Below are positions 34,485 through 44,749 of a stretch of DNA of 64,000 nucleotides, one piece after another (position 1 is the stretch's first letter; each line of letters opens with the position of its first letter). Position numbers and translations under genes: made by a program. The stretch comes from Exiguobacterium sp. s146. Its GTDB lineage: Bacteria > Bacillota > Bacilli > Exiguobacteriales > Exiguobacteriaceae. The notes beneath the pieces were generated by a model, which did no database searches, was not told where the DNA came from, and saw only the letters and a list, made by a program, of their open reading frames with translations. The stretch is taken from positions 62,001-126,000 of the forward strand of contig NZ_JACSMA010000001.1 in the NCBI RefSeq assembly GCF_018618415.1, given 5' to 3'.

Positions 34485-34512
34485 ATTATGTCACGACTTC
34501 AAGGGGGCTCAA
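34485..34512 (-). promoter_or_regulatory. Putative mgtE promoter
   Basis: TTGAGC (34512-34507) and CATAAT (34490-34485) with 16 bp between on the minus strand. Confidence 0.4.
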
Positions 34513-34647
34513 ACAAAATTAAAAAAACGTTATGAATTTTTTTCACAATCTATACATCATGTATACAATGTATCCCCTCGATTCGAGGGCCCACACCGTT
34601 TCTCAAGTGATTGTTCATTCATGTCATGTCATGGTCTATGCACTTTT

Positions 34648-34663
34648 TGTGGAATTCACCACA
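34648..34663 (+). promoter_or_regulatory. CRP/FNR-type (ArcR-like) operator before arcA
   Basis: TGTGG-AATTCA-CCACA is a perfect inverted repeat with the spacing of CRP/FNR sites (TGTGA-N6-TCACA). Its centre, 34655.5, lies 61.5 bases before the start expected from a GATAAT -10 at 34705-34710, the class I activator position. The matching regulator may be the Crp/Fnr protein at 42214-42897. It also resembles a Rex site at 10 of 14 positions. Confidence 0.6.
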
Positions 34664-34751
34664 GTCCAACCGTCGGACTTGCCCTTCTCGGATTTGGGTA
34701 AGTTGATAATGTAAGGGTAGCAACACACCCGAATCACAAGGAGGAAGCGAG

Positions 34752-36023
34752 ATGATATCGATGACGGATCAACAAACCGCACGGGACACGACGCTGAAAC
34801 ATCCGATCCACGTGTATTCAGAAATTGGGGAACTCAAGACCGTCCTCTTGAAACGTCCAGGACGCGAATTAGAGAACCTGACACCAGAATATTTGGAACG
34901 ACTCCTTTTCGACGACATTCCACATCTTCCGGTCATTCAAAAAGAGCATGATTACTTTGCGAGCGTGCTCCAAAATCGCGGCGTCGAAGTGCTCTATTTA
35001 GAAAATTTGATGGCCGAGACGCTGTCCTTGCCAGGGGTGCGCGAACGTTTCGTCGCCGATATCTTGTCAGAGTCGAAGTCGAATATTAACGGTTCGTACG
35101 AAACGCTGAAAGAATATTTACTTGCCTATGACAATGAAAAGTTGATTGAAACCGTCATGGCCGGGATTCGAAAATCCGAGATTAAGCCCGAGAAACGGCG
35201 TCATTTGCACGAGATGATTGAGGACACGTATCCGTTCTATCTCGACCCGATGCCGAACTTATACTTCACGCGTGACCCGGCCGCAGCCATCGGCAACGGA
35301 CTATCGATCAACCGGATGAAAGAACCGGCGCGCCGGCGTGAATCATTGTTCACGCAATACATTATGCGTTACCATCCACGATTCGCGAAACACGACATCC
35401 CGATTTGGTCGGATCGTGACTACCGCTTCGCAATGGAGGGTGGGGACGAGCTCGTCTTGTCGAAAGAAGTCGTCGCCATCGGGATTTCTGAACGGACGAC
35501 GGCCCAAGGGATTGAGCGGGTCGCGCTCAACTTGTTGAAAAACGGCGGCACGTTCAAGAAAGTCATCGCCATCGAGATTCCGAAGTCACGTGCGTTCATG
35601 CATCTCGATACGGTCTTCACGATGGTCGACCATGACAAGTTCACGATTCATCCGTTCATCCAAGGGCCAGGAGGCAAGATGAACATTTTTGAACTGACGT
35701 TGAACGCTGAAGGCGAACTTCACATCACACAACATACGGATTTGTTGAACGTGTTGAAAGCCGCACTCGGTCTCGATGAAATCGTTTTAATCCCATGTGG
35801 GGGCGGGGACCCGATTGCGGCGGCCCGCGAGCAATGGAACGATGGGTCGAACACGCTCGCCATCGCCCCAGGGGTCGTCGTCACATATGACCGCAACTAC
35901 GTCTCGAACGAGTTGCTCCGCTCCGAGGGCGTCGAAGTCATCGAAATCATGTCGAGTGAACTATCGCGCGGCCGTGGGGGCCCACGCTGTATGAGCTGTC
36001 CGATCATCCGCGAAGACATTTAA
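34752..36023 (+). CDS. arcA: Arginine deiminase ArcA
   Basis: 423 residues. Hydrolyses arginine to citrulline and ammonia, first step of the ADI pathway. The catalytic Cys413 is in GPRCMSCPI at the C-terminus; [13 protein letters not shown] and [15 protein letters not shown] are active-site blocks. AAGGAGGAAG precedes ATG 34752. Followed by arcB, arcD and arcC in one direction; ATP, CO2 and ammonia are the pathway products, giving energy without oxygen and acid resistance. Confidence 0.96.
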   Translation: MISMTDQQTARDTTLKHPIHVYSEIGELKTVLLKRPGRELENLTPEYLERLLFDDIPHLPVIQKEHDYFASVLQNRGVEVLYLENLMAETLSLPGVRERFVADILSESKSNINGSYETLKEYLLAYDNEKLIETVMAGIRKSEIKPEKRRHLHEMIEDTYPFYLDPMPNLYFTRDPAAAIGNGLSINRMKEPARRRESLFTQYIMRYHPRFAKHDIPIWSDRDYRFAMEGGDELVLSKEVVAIGISERTTAQGIERVALNLLKNGGTFKKVIAIEIPKSRAFMHLDTVFTMVDHDKFTIHPFIQGPGGKMNIFELTLNAEGELHITQHTDLLNVLKAALGLDEIVLIPCGGGDPIAAAREQWNDGSNTLAIAPGVVVTYDRNYVSNELLRSEGVEVIEIMSSELSRGRGGPRCMSCPIIREDI

Positions 36024-36039
36024 CGAGGAGGAAACGAGC

Positions 36040-37068
36040 ATGTCCACAACGTACAACTTTGATTTGAAAGGTCGTCATTTTCTATCATTGAACGATTTTT
36101 CAGGAGACGAGTTGAACTATTTGATTGATCTATCGGCCGCCTTCAAGCGTCAAAAGCAACAAGGCGTCCCGCATCGAATCTGTGAAGGGAAGAACGTGGC
36201 GCTGTTGTTTGAAAAACCCTCGACCCGGACGCGCTGTGCGTTCACCGTGGCGGCCATCGATCTCGGCATGCATCCGGAATACCTCGGGAAATCGGATATC
36301 CAGTTCGGCAAAAAAGAATCGGTGCGCGACACGGCCATCGTACTCGGCCGCATGTTCGACGGGATTCAGTTCCGTGGCTTCGCCCATGAGACGGTCGAAG
36401 GATTGGCCAAAGATTCCGGTGTGCCGGTATGGAACGGGTTGACGGACTTATATCATCCGACTCAAATCTTGGCCGACTTCTTGACCGTCAAAGAACAGAA
36501 AGGTGAACTGTCTGGCATTCGCTTCGTCTATGTCGGCGATGGACGCAACAATATGGGCAACACACTCTTAATCGGTGGGACCAAAGTCGGGATGGATATG
36601 CGCATTTGCGCGCCGAAATCGCTCTGGCCGTCAGAAGAGGTCGTCGATTTTGCCCGTTCGGTCGCGGCCGAGACAGGGGCGAAGATCACGTTGACCGAGA
36701 GTATCGAGGAAGCGGTCGCCGATGCCGATGTGATTTACACCGATGTGTGGGTGTCGATGGGCGAAGAGGCCGAGTTCGCTGAACGCATCAAGCTGCTCCA
36801 CCCGTACCAAGTGAACATGGACATGCTCATGAAGACGAATAATCCGGACGTCATCTTCCTACATTGTCTGCCGGCCTTCCATGACTTGGAGACCGAGGTC
36901 GGTCGAGCCATCTATGCCGAATATGGTCTGACCGAGATGGAAGTCACGGACGAGGTGTTCCGGAGTCGTCATTCCTTCGTCTTTGATCAGGCAGAGAATC
37001 GGATGCACACGATTAAAGCCGTGATGGCGGCGACGCTCACCGATACGAACGAATGGCTTGAACGCTGA
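36040..37068 (+). CDS. arcB: Ornithine carbamoyltransferase ArcB (catabolic)
   Basis: 342 residues. Splits citrulline with phosphate to ornithine and carbamoyl phosphate. Motifs STRTRCAF (carbamoyl-phosphate), HPTQILAD, and HCLPAF are all present. The length and context (17 bp after arcA) point to the catabolic enzyme. Confidence 0.95.
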   Translation: MSTTYNFDLKGRHFLSLNDFSGDELNYLIDLSAAFKRQKQQGVPHRICEGKNVALLFEKPSTRTRCAFTVAAIDLGMHPEYLGKSDIQFGKKESVRDTAIVLGRMFDGIQFRGFAHETVEGLAKDSGVPVWNGLTDLYHPTQILADFLTVKEQKGELSGIRFVYVGDGRNNMGNTLLIGGTKVGMDMRICAPKSLWPSEEVVDFARSVAAETGAKITLTESIEEAVADADVIYTDVWVSMGEEAEFAERIKLLHPYQVNMDMLMKTNNPDVIFLHCLPAFHDLETEVGRAIYAEYGLTEMEVTDEVFRSRHSFVFDQAENRMHTIKAVMAATLTDTNEWLER

Positions 37069-37120
37069 CGGACGGGAGGGGTCTCCTCTCCGGTTCGTAC
37101 TAAACGAAAAGGATGAGTCA

Positions 37121-38597
37121 ATGTCTACGAAAATAGCGCATGACTCAAGTGGAACGGCTGGCGTACAACCGGAGAAATAGGATCGACGATTAGGGCTCGG
37201 GGCGTTGACGGCACTCGTCGTCGGTTCGATGATTGGCGGTGGCGCCTTCAACTTGGCGGCCGATTTGGCCCAAGGCGCGAACGCAGGGGCGATTTTGATC
37301 GGGTGGGTCATCACCGGGATTGGGATTATCGCACTCGGTCTCAGTTTTCAAAATTTGACGATGCGTCGTCCAGACCTCGATGGCGGGGTGTACAGTTACG
37401 CCCGGGCCGGCTTCGGTCAGTTCATGGGGTTCAACTCGGCGTGGGGCTACTGGTTGTCCGCATGGCTCGGTAACGTCGCCTATGCGACACTCCTGTTCAG
37501 TTCAATCGGTTATTTCTTCCCGATCTTCGAAGGCGGTCAAAACATCGCCTCCATCATCGGCGCTTCGATTATGCTGTGGCTCGTCCATTCGCTCATTTTA
37601 CGAGGCATCCATGAAGCACCCATGATCAACATCATCACAACGATTGCGAAACTCGTGCCAATTTTTTGCTTTCATCACCATCACCTTATTCTTCTTCAAC
37701 CTCGACAATTTCATGTTCGATTTCTGGGGCCAGGGCGGTTTCTCCTGGGGTAGTGTGAGAGACCGGGTCGTCTCGACGATGCTCGTCACACTATGGGTGT
37801 TCATCGGGGTCGAAGGGGCGGTCGTCTTGCCCGGACGGGCCCGCAAGCGCTCGGACGTCGGGAAAGCGACGGTGATCGGGTTGCTCGGAACACTCGTCAT
37901 CTATCTGCTCATCTCGGTCATGTCGCTCGGCCTCATGAATCCAGAGAACGTGGCGAACGCCTCGCAACCGGCGATGGCGTACTTGCTCGAGTCAGCGGTC
38001 GGACCGTGGGGCGCGATGCTCATCAACGGTGGCCTCGTCATCTCTGTCCTCGGGGCATGGCTCGGCTGGACGTTACTGGCCGCCGAGATTCCATTCGTCG
38101 CCGGAAAAGACGGCGTGTTCCCAAAATGGTTCACGAAAGAGAATAAGAACAGTGCGCCGGCCAATGCGCTCTGGCTTACGAACGGGTTGATTCAATTGTT
38201 CCTCTTCACGTTCCTGTTCTCGGATGCGGCGTATAATTTCGCCTTCTCGCTCGCCTCGAGCGCCATCTTGATCCCATACGTCTTCTCAGCCTTCTATCAA
38301 GTCAAAGTCGCGAAGAACGGAATCGGCTACAATGCCGGCGAACGCCGGACGCGTGACCTCATCATCGGAGCCGTCGCCTCGATTTACGGGATTTGGCTCA
38401 TCTACGCGGCCGGAATCGACTATCTGCTCTTGACGACCTTACTGTATGCATCAGGGACGTTGCTCTATATCAAGGCGCAGCGTGAGAACGGCATCAAGAC
38501 GTTGATGAAGACGGAGTGGATTGTGGCCGGTGTCTTGACCGCACTCGCCATCTTGGCCGTCGTGCGCATCGTCTCAGGAAACATCTCAGTCTTTTGA
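37121..38597 (+). pseudogene. arcD: Broken arginine/ornithine antiporter arcD
   Basis: APC-family antiporter that would exchange arginine for ornithine. ATG 37121 begins MSTKIAHDSSGT but reaches an in-frame TAG at 37178-37180 (codon 20), immediately followed by the conserved start of the first helix, LGLGALTALVVGSMIGGGAF. Later, at a run of six T (37662-37667), the frame moves by one base: AKLVPIF continues only in the next frame as AFITITLFFFNLDNF and then runs without a break to the stop at 38597. Removing one T and reading the TAG as an amino acid would give 491 residues, a normal ArcD. So two separate lesions, or sequencing errors, affect this gene alone in an otherwise intact cluster. 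Confidence 0.85.
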
Positions 38598-38612
38598 TCG
38601 GGGGAAACCAAT

Positions 38613-39575
38613 ATGCGGAATAAACGAGTAGTCATCGCACTAGGTGGAAATGCGATTCAACAAGGAAAAGATGCGACGGCCGAGGCTCAAATTCGAGCCG
38701 TCGAGGCGACGGCTGAATCACTGGCCGCGCTTGTCGCCGAAGGCATTGAGGTCATCATCACCCATGGGAACGGGCCGCAAGTCGGAAATTTGATGTTGCA
38801 ACAGGCCGCATCAGACAGTCCGGCGACACCGGCTTTGCCACTCGACGTCTGCGGGGCGATGACGCAAGGGATGATCGGCTATTGGTTTGAGAACGCCCTC
38901 ACGAAAGCACTGAGAGCACGTGGTCTAGAACGTTCGGTCGCACCAATCGTCACACGGTCGGTCGTCGACCCGAACGATAGTGCCTTTAGTCACCCAACGA
39001 AACCAATCGGTCCTTTCTATGACGAGGTGGAAGCGCAACAAATCGAACGGACGACGGGTTACGTCTTTAAAGAAGATGCGGGCCGCGGTTATCGTCGCGT
39101 CGTCCCAAGCCCGTTTCCAGTCGCGATTCTTGAGCATGCGGTCATCCGTGACCTCGTCGCCCATGAGCACATCGTCGTCGCCTCTGGCGGTGGCGGGATT
39201 CCCGTCATCGATACACCAGAAGGCTACGTCGGTGTCGAGGCGGTAATCGATAAAGATTTCGCCGCTGCGAAACTCTCCGATCTCGTCGATGCCGACATGC
39301 TTCTCATTTTGACGGCTGTCGAGCACGTGTTCGTCGATTTCGGCACACCGTCGGCACGGGCGCTCGAGGAGACGACGAAAGAACAACTCGAGACGTATAT
39401 CGCCGAAGGCCAGTTCGCACCGGGCAGCATGTTGCCGAAAGTTCGGGCCGCCATCCAATTCGCCGAATCAGGCCAGGACCGGGTCGCCGTCATCACGTCG
39501 CTTGAGCAAGCGCTGGCGGCGGTCCGAGGCGAAGTCGGGACGCGCGTCCGCCTCGCCGCGACGCTCCAACAATAA
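38613..39575 (+). CDS. arcC: Carbamate kinase ArcC
   Basis: 320 residues. Makes ATP from carbamoyl phosphate and ADP, the energy-yielding step of the ADI pathway. [19 protein letters not shown] and ASGGGGIPV are diagnostic. Starts 16 bp after the arcD stop with GGGGGAAACC as weak site. Confidence 0.95.
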   Translation: MRNKRVVIALGGNAIQQGKDATAEAQIRAVEATAESLAALVAEGIEVIITHGNGPQVGNLMLQQAASDSPATPALPLDVCGAMTQGMIGYWFENALTKALRARGLERSVAPIVTRSVVDPNDSAFSHPTKPIGPFYDEVEAQQIERTTGYVFKEDAGRGYRRVVPSPFPVAILEHAVIRDLVAHEHIVVASGGGGIPVIDTPEGYVGVEAVIDKDFAAAKLSDLVDADMLLILTAVEHVFVDFGTPSARALEETTKEQLETYIAEGQFAPGSMLPKVRAAIQFAESGQDRVAVITSLEQALAAVRGEVGTRVRLAATLQQ

Positions 39576-39579
39576 GTAC

Positions 39580-39611
39580 GAAACCGCAGATGTCCGCGTC
39601 TGCGGTTTTTT
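39580..39611 (+). terminator. Terminator of the arc cluster
   Basis: AACCGCAGA / TCTGCGGTT stem with six T. Confidence 0.9.
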
Positions 39612-39696
39612 CCTGAAATGGTATCTCGTCGTTTTTTATGGCCCGACATGGGGAAGGGAAGTTGTATGTCGATTTAGACATTGTTATCATCGTTAG

Positions 39697-39710
39697 TGTA
39701 AACGTTTGCA
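39697..39710 (+). promoter_or_regulatory. cre site (CcpA operator) before the GH31 gene
   Basis: TGTAAACGTTTGCA matches TGWAARCGYTWNCW at all 14 positions, 44 bp before the GH31 start. Confidence 0.85.
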
Positions 39711-39753
39711 CTATCTAGAAGGGAAGTGACGAAGAGCGGGAACGCTTGAGATT

Positions 39754-42096
39754 ATGCGTCTATTTGAAGAGGAGAACGTCTATACGCAACAAATGAAACC
39801 GCAGGCAGAGAATCGGGCGATCGTTCAAGGGAGCTGTTACCGCTTCACGGTATTGACGAGCCAACTGATTCGGATGGAATATGCAGAGGACGGGGTATTC
39901 GAGGACCGGCCGACCCAAGTCGTGTTTAACCGGTCGTTCGACGTACCGGACTATCGCGTCATCGAAGATGAGACGGAGCTGCAAATCATCACGGAACACG
40001 TCCACTTGTATTACACAAAAGGACCGTTCGCGCCAAACACGCTCTATGTCGACGTAAAAGGGAATTTCAGTACGTATTATAGCCGCTATACGTTCAACGG
40101 CCCGGAACGGACGTTGAAAGGGACAGCCCGGACGCTCGACCATGTCGACGGGGCGACCGAGCTCGAGGAAGGCATCGCCTCGAAGCAAGGCTACGCCGTC
40201 ATCGATGATTCGAACTCATTTATCATGACGGAAGACCGTTTCGTCGAACCGCGACGCAAAGGCATTCATGACTTGTATTACTTCGGTTACGGCCACGAGT
40301 ATAAACGGGCGCTTCGGGACTTCTACCAATTGACGGGACCAACGCCGCTCTTGCCGCGAAAAGCACTCGGCAACTGGTGGAGCCGCTATTGGCGTTACGA
40401 TGAGACGGAATATAAAGAGCTCATGCGCCGTTTCAAGTCAGAAGACATCCCGTTCTCGGTCAGTGTCATCGACATGGACTGGCACGTTACCGATATCCCG
40501 GAAGAGTACGGGAGCGGATGGACCGGTTATTCATGGAATAAGAATCTCTTTCCGGACCCGAAAAGCTTCTTGACGTGGCTCAAGCAAGAGGGACTGCTCG
40601 TCACGTTGAACTTGCATCCGGCTGACGGCGTACGGGCGTTCGAAGATCAATACGCAGCGATGGCAGAAGCGATGGGACTCGACCCATCTCACGGCGACCG
40701 CATCCCGTTCGACTTTTCTGATAAACGTTTCATTCAAGCCTACTTTGAGCAGATGCATCATCCGCATGAAACAGACGGTGTCGATTTTTGGTGGATTGAT
40801 TGGCAACAAGGCTCGACGTCGAAAATGGAGGGGCTCGATCCGCTCTGGATGTTGAACCACTATCACGCGGCCGACATCGCCCGGGATGGCAATCGTCCAC
40901 TCATCTTCTCTCGTTACGCCGGGCCGGGCAGTCATCGCTATCCGGTCGGTTTTTCGGGGGACACGTTGATTTCGTGGGCGTCGCTGGCGTTCCAACCGTA
41001 CTTTACAGCGACGGCGACCAATATCGGTTATGGCTGGTGGAGCCATGACATCGGCGGTCATTATCGCGGTTCGAAAGATGACGAGCTGGCCGCACGCTGG
41101 GTCGCCTTCGGCGTCTTCAGTCCGATCATGCGGTTGCACTCGACGTTAAGTACATTCAACGGCAAAGAGCCGTGGCGCTTCGGACTCGAGGCCGAGCGGT
41201 CGATGAAGTCGTTCCTTCGGTTGCGTCATCAGTTGATTCCTTACATCTACACCATGAACTGGAGGAACCATGCGGGCGCCTTGCCACTCGTCTTACCGAT
41301 GTACTATGAGCATCCGGATGAAGACGTGGCGTACGAGGTACCGAACGAGTATTACTTCGGCAGTGAACTCATCGTCTCTCCAATTGTCGAACCGATGAAT
41401 CGACAGCTCCACGTGGCGGCGACGAACGTCTGGCTACCGAAAGGTGACTGGTTCGACTTCTTTACCGGTCATCGCTACAGCGGGGACAAATCGGTTCGGG
41501 TGTTCCGTGGGCTCGAGGATCAGGCGGTGTTCGCCAAAGCCGGCGCCATCATCCCGATGGCACCACATCATTCCGGTCGAAACGACACCGACAACCCGGC
41601 CGATTTGGAAGTGCTCGTCTTCCCGGGTGCCTCGAACACGTTCACGCTCTATGAAGACAATGGGACGGACCGCGACTATGAGACAGGTGCCTACGCTGAG
41701 ACGACGTTCACGCTCGATTGGACAGAGCGTAAGCTCCATATCCAAGTGACAGGTGACCGTTCTGTGTTGCCGGATGAACGGAACGTCACACTGCTCCTTC
41801 GAGGAGTGACGGGATCCGGCGAATATAAGCGGGAGACACAGACGTTGCGTCTTGAACTCGGTACGATTGACGAGGAGCTGACGGTGGAGCTCCCTGTCGA
41901 CGTGACGGCGAACGACCATCGTCTCGACCGGTTGTATCGGTTCTTGGACCGCGCCGAAATCTCATACGATTTGAAAGACCGGTTGTACCGATCAGCCGCC
42001 GCGAAGACAAGGCTTGAGGCATGGCTGTTCGATTTGCACGCGCTCGAACTCGACCGCGACCTGCAAGATGCGATGATGGAGTTGATGTTAGATTGA
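39754..42096 (+). CDS. GH31 alpha-glucosidase
   Basis: 780 residues, glycoside hydrolase family 31. The catalytic nucleophile is Asp349 in FWWIDWQQG; MDWHVTDIP and GDTLISWASL (acid/base region) also fit, and YGWWSHDIGGH follows. The C-terminal 110 residues after the beta-sandwich are an extra helical region. No signal peptide, so it acts in the cytoplasm on imported alpha-glucosides. ATG 39754 has only a weak site (AGCGGGA), so the start is less sure. A perfect cre site suggests glucose repression. Confidence 0.88.
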   Translation: MRLFEEENVYTQQMKPQAENRAIVQGSCYRFTVLTSQLIRMEYAEDGVFEDRPTQVVFNRSFDVPDYRVIEDETELQIITEHVHLYYTKGPFAPNTLYVDVKGNFSTYYSRYTFNGPERTLKGTARTLDHVDGATELEEGIASKQGYAVIDDSNSFIMTEDRFVEPRRKGIHDLYYFGYGHEYKRALRDFYQLTGPTPLLPRKALGNWWSRYWRYDETEYKELMRRFKSEDIPFSVSVIDMDWHVTDIPEEYGSGWTGYSWNKNLFPDPKSFLTWLKQEGLLVTLNLHPADGVRAFEDQYAAMAEAMGLDPSHGDRIPFDFSDKRFIQAYFEQMHHPHETDGVDFWWIDWQQGSTSKMEGLDPLWMLNHYHAADIARDGNRPLIFSRYAGPGSHRYPVGFSGDTLISWASLAFQPYFTATATNIGYGWWSHDIGGHYRGSKDDELAARWVAFGVFSPIMRLHSTLSTFNGKEPWRFGLEAERSMKSFLRLRHQLIPYIYTMNWRNHAGALPLVLPMYYEHPDEDVAYEVPNEYYFGSELIVSPIVEPMNRQLHVAATNVWLPKGDWFDFFTGHRYSGDKSVRVFRGLEDQAVFAKAGAIIPMAPHHSGRNDTDNPADLEVLVFPGASNTFTLYEDNGTDRDYETGAYAETTFTLDWTERKLHIQVTGDRSVLPDERNVTLLLRGVTGSGEYKRETQTLRLELGTIDEELTVELPVDVTANDHRLDRLYRFLDRAEISYDLKDRLYRSAAAKTRLEAWLFDLHALELDRDLQDAMMELMLD

Positions 42097-42146
42097 ACAA
42101 GAGGGGGGAGACCCTCTCTTTTTTCTGTCAGAAAATCGTCGGATTT

Positions 42147-42160
42147 TGCAAACGTTTTCA
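42147..42160 (+). promoter_or_regulatory. cre site before the arcR-like gene
   Basis: TGCAAACGTTTTCA matches the classical TGNAANCGNTNNCA pattern fully. A TACAAT -10 lies at 42174-42179, so CcpA would cover the -35 region. Confidence 0.7.
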
Positions 42161-42213
42161 TAAATAGGCACTTTACAATGAATAGAGAGGCAAGTTGGAT
42201 TGGAGGGTTCAAC

Positions 42214-42897
42214 ATGAAACCAAAATGGACGATAGACGATTTGAGACAGCTTGATGTGTTCGCCAAATGTGCCACACGAGAGTTCGAGGCGCTGTTGCCG
42301 CACGTGTATTGCCGGACGTATCGGAAAGGTCAGCTCTTGTTCATGGAGGGAGATCCCCGGGAACGGGTCTATTTCTTGATTAGCGGTTACGTGAAACTCG
42401 AACGCTGCAACGAGACGGCGACCCATCAATATGCGGACTATTTGAAACCGAAGCAACTGTTCCCGTATCGCGGCTTGCTGACGGAACCGTACTATCAACA
42501 TTCGGCCGAGGCGTTGACCGATATCGAAGTCATTTACATGCCGACCGACCATTTTGAACAACTCGTCTCGCGGAACGCCTCGATGTTGCTCCATATCGTC
42601 GGGCAGATGAACCGGATCCTCGACTTGCACGAGCGCCGTGTCCAAGACATCATCACACCGAGTGCGACCGATTGCGTACTCAACACGATTCATTATTTGA
42701 TTGAAGACCTCGGGGAACCGGAAGCGATGGGCGTCCGTGTCCGTTGTCCGTTCACGACGGTGGAGATTTCGCGCTTGTCGGGCACGTCGAGAGAGACGGT
42801 ATCGCACATCTTATCGCGATTGCGAAAAGATGTGCTCCAATTCGATGCGCGACAATTGATCATCGGGCATCCTGAATATTTCGAACAGTCGCTTTGA
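42214..42897 (+). CDS. Crp/Fnr family regulator (ArcR-like)
   Basis: 227 residues: cyclic-nucleotide-type sensor domain (about 15-125, RKGQLLFMEGDPRERVYFLISGYV), dimer helix (MNRILDLHERRVQDI) and winged HTH with ISRLSGTSRETVSHILSRL. No Fnr-type cysteine cluster at the N-terminus. It is near the arc genes, whose upstream region carries a CRP/FNR-like operator, so an ArcR role is likely. ATG 42214 has GGAGGG six bases before it and is preferred to ATG 42178. Confidence 0.82.
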   Translation: MKPKWTIDDLRQLDVFAKCATREFEALLPHVYCRTYRKGQLLFMEGDPRERVYFLISGYVKLERCNETATHQYADYLKPKQLFPYRGLLTEPYYQHSAEALTDIEVIYMPTDHFEQLVSRNASMLLHIVGQMNRILDLHERRVQDIITPSATDCVLNTIHYLIEDLGEPEAMGVRVRCPFTTVEISRLSGTSRETVSHILSRLRKDVLQFDARQLIIGHPEYFEQSL

Positions 42898-42898
42898 T

Positions 42899-42926
42899 GA
42901 CGCCATGTGCTGGACGTGGCGTCTTT
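42899..42926 (+). terminator. Terminator after the Crp/Fnr gene
   Basis: GACGCCATGT / ACGTGGCGTC stem with TTTT. Confidence 0.82.
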
Positions 42927-42973
42927 TGCATGTTTAGCTAAGCGAAGCGTTCGCCTTGGAAGGGTGCATCAGG

Positions 42974-42997
42974 TATAATTAGTGAGAATCCTCACAA
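42974..42997 (+). promoter_or_regulatory. cydDC promoter -10 with Rex-like operator
   Basis: TATAAT at 42974-42979 is followed at 42980-42997 by TAGTGAGAATCCTCACAA, which agrees with the Rex consensus TTGTGAA-N4-TTCACAA at 11 of 14 fixed positions and has a GTGAG/CTCAC inverted repeat. Rex is known to repress cyd genes in B. subtilis when NADH is low. Confidence 0.55.
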
Positions 42998-43033
42998 AGA
43001 AAAGTTTCCTTACTGATAGAAAGGATGAACGCA

Positions 43034-44749
43034 GTGAAACGACTGCAAGCTCTTGCTTTAGCAGAAAAACGTCATATCATCGGACTCGTCGTCGCGGCAG
43101 TGATGATCGGGTTATCGATTTTGGCGCAAGCTTATTTAATTGTCGACATTGTCGATCAAGTTTTCTTAAAAAATGCATCGTTTGAAAGCATCGTTCCGAC
43201 GCTCGGTTGGCTCATCCTCGCGCTCATTACACGAGCGGGTTTCGGCTACATGTCGGGGAGGATTGGAGCGAGCCTGTCAGAGAAAGCGAAACGGTCACTC
43301 CGACTGCAATTGCTCGACCGCTATACGTCGAACCCGATTGAGACGTCACTATCCGGACAATCCGGGAAAAAGGTGAGCGTGTTCATGGACGCAGTCGACG
43401 AGGTCGATGCCTACTTCAGCCAATATTGGCCGCAAGTCATTCAAACATCGGTTATTCCGCTCCTCATTCTCGTCGTCGTCTTCAGCCAACATTGGATCTC
43501 GGGCGTCATCATGATGGTGACGGCTCCGTTCATCCCAATCTTTTTCATCATCATCGGGATTGCGACCCAGAAGAAGTCGGAACAACAGATGGAGAAAATG
43601 AATCAGTTCTCCGGCAAGTTTTTGGATGTGTTGCAAGGACTGACAACACTCAAACTATACGGTCGGACCGAGCGCGAGGCACAAGCGATCGAAAAGAGCA
43701 GTCTCGATTTCCGTGACGCGACGATGGTCGTCTTGAAGACGGCGTTCTTATCGGGTCTCATGCTCGAATTCATCTCGATGCTCAGTACGGGCGTCGTCGC
43801 CCTCGAAGTGGCGCTCCAAATGGTCGTCTGGGAGAACTTGACGTTCTTCTCTGGCTTTTTGATTCTCGTCTTGGCCCCGGAATACTATTTGGCGATTAAA
43901 GACCTCGGTGGTGCGTTCCACACCGGACGCGGCAGCATGGGAGCAGCCGATCGCATCTTTGAGGCGCTCGACGCACCGGATGAACGTTTGACATGGGGCG
44001 ACCGGCCATTGACGAGCCAGACCCCTGACCTCGAGCTCGACGCCGTCTCGTTCGCCTATGAAGGCGGACGTTTCACGTTGCATCCCTTGAGTGGCGTGAT
44101 TTCCGCTGGTGCCCATGTGGCGCTCGTCGGGGCGAGCGGGTCTGGAAAGACGACCGTTTTGAACGTGTTGTCCGGACTCGTCAAACCGGACAGTGGACGT
44201 GTCCTCGTCGACGGGGAGCCACTCGCGACGTACACGGATTCGTCATGGTATGACACAATCGGGTACATCTCACAAAATCCGTATCTGTTCGCCGGTACCG
44301 TTGCCGATAATATCGCCCTCGGGGAAGCGGCCGACGAGGCAAACATCCTCAAAGCCGCGAACGCGGCCGGACTGAACGATGTCATCGCGCAATTGCCGAA
44401 CGGCGTTCATACCGAGCTCGGTGAAGGCGGTTATGGATTGTCCGGGGGCGAACGACAACGGCTCGCCTTGGCCCGTGCCTTCTTCAAACGCCCGGGCATC
44501 ATCTTGTTCGATGAACCGACGACAGGTCTCGATTTAGTAACGGAGCAAATCGTTCGACGCTCGATTGAGGAGTTGTCGCGCGAGGCGACGCTCGTCACGG
44601 TCGCGCATCGGTTGCATACAATCAAGCAGGCGGATGCGATTTGGTTCATGGATGATGGAAAACTCCTCGCCCAAGGCACGCATGACGAACTGCTCGACGT
44701 TCCGCAATACGCTGACTTGTTCACGCTACAGAAAGGGGTGAGAGGATGA
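43034..44749 (+). CDS. cydD: Thiol reductant ABC exporter subunit CydD
   Basis: 571 residues: six-helix exporter domain (1-310) and ATPase (330-565) with Walker A GASGSGKTT, signature LSGGERQR and Walker B IILFDEPTTGLD. With CydC it exports cysteine/glutathione and is needed to assemble cytochrome bd. I start at GTG 43034, ten bases after AAAGGA; the ATG at 43025 touches the site. cydA and cydB are not in this window. Confidence 0.92.
   Translation: MKRLQALALAEKRHIIGLVVAAVMIGLSILAQAYLIVDIVDQVFLKNASFESIVPTLGWLILALITRAGFGYMSGRIGASLSEKAKRSLRLQLLDRYTSNPIETSLSGQSGKKVSVFMDAVDEVDAYFSQYWPQVIQTSVIPLLILVVVFSQHWISGVIMMVTAPFIPIFFIIIGIATQKKSEQQMEKMNQFSGKFLDVLQGLTTLKLYGRTEREAQAIEKSSLDFRDATMVVLKTAFLSGLMLEFISMLSTGVVALEVALQMVVWENLTFFSGFLILVLAPEYYLAIKDLGGAFHTGRGSMGAADRIFEALDAPDERLTWGDRPLTSQTPDLELDAVSFAYEGGRFTLHPLSGVISAGAHVALVGASGSGKTTVLNVLSGLVKPDSGRVLVDGEPLATYTDSSWYDTIGYISQNPYLFAGTVADNIALGEAADEANILKAANAAGLNDVIAQLPNGVHTELGEGGYGLSGGERQRLALARAFFKRPGIILFDEPTTGLDLVTEQIVRRSIEELSREATLVTVAHRLHTIKQADAIWFMDDGKLLAQGTHDELLDVPQYADLFTLQKGVRG

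Noticed and set aside
34453-34560. M-box riboswitch before mgtE
   Set aside because: No conserved M-box core; the leader is short and AT-rich.
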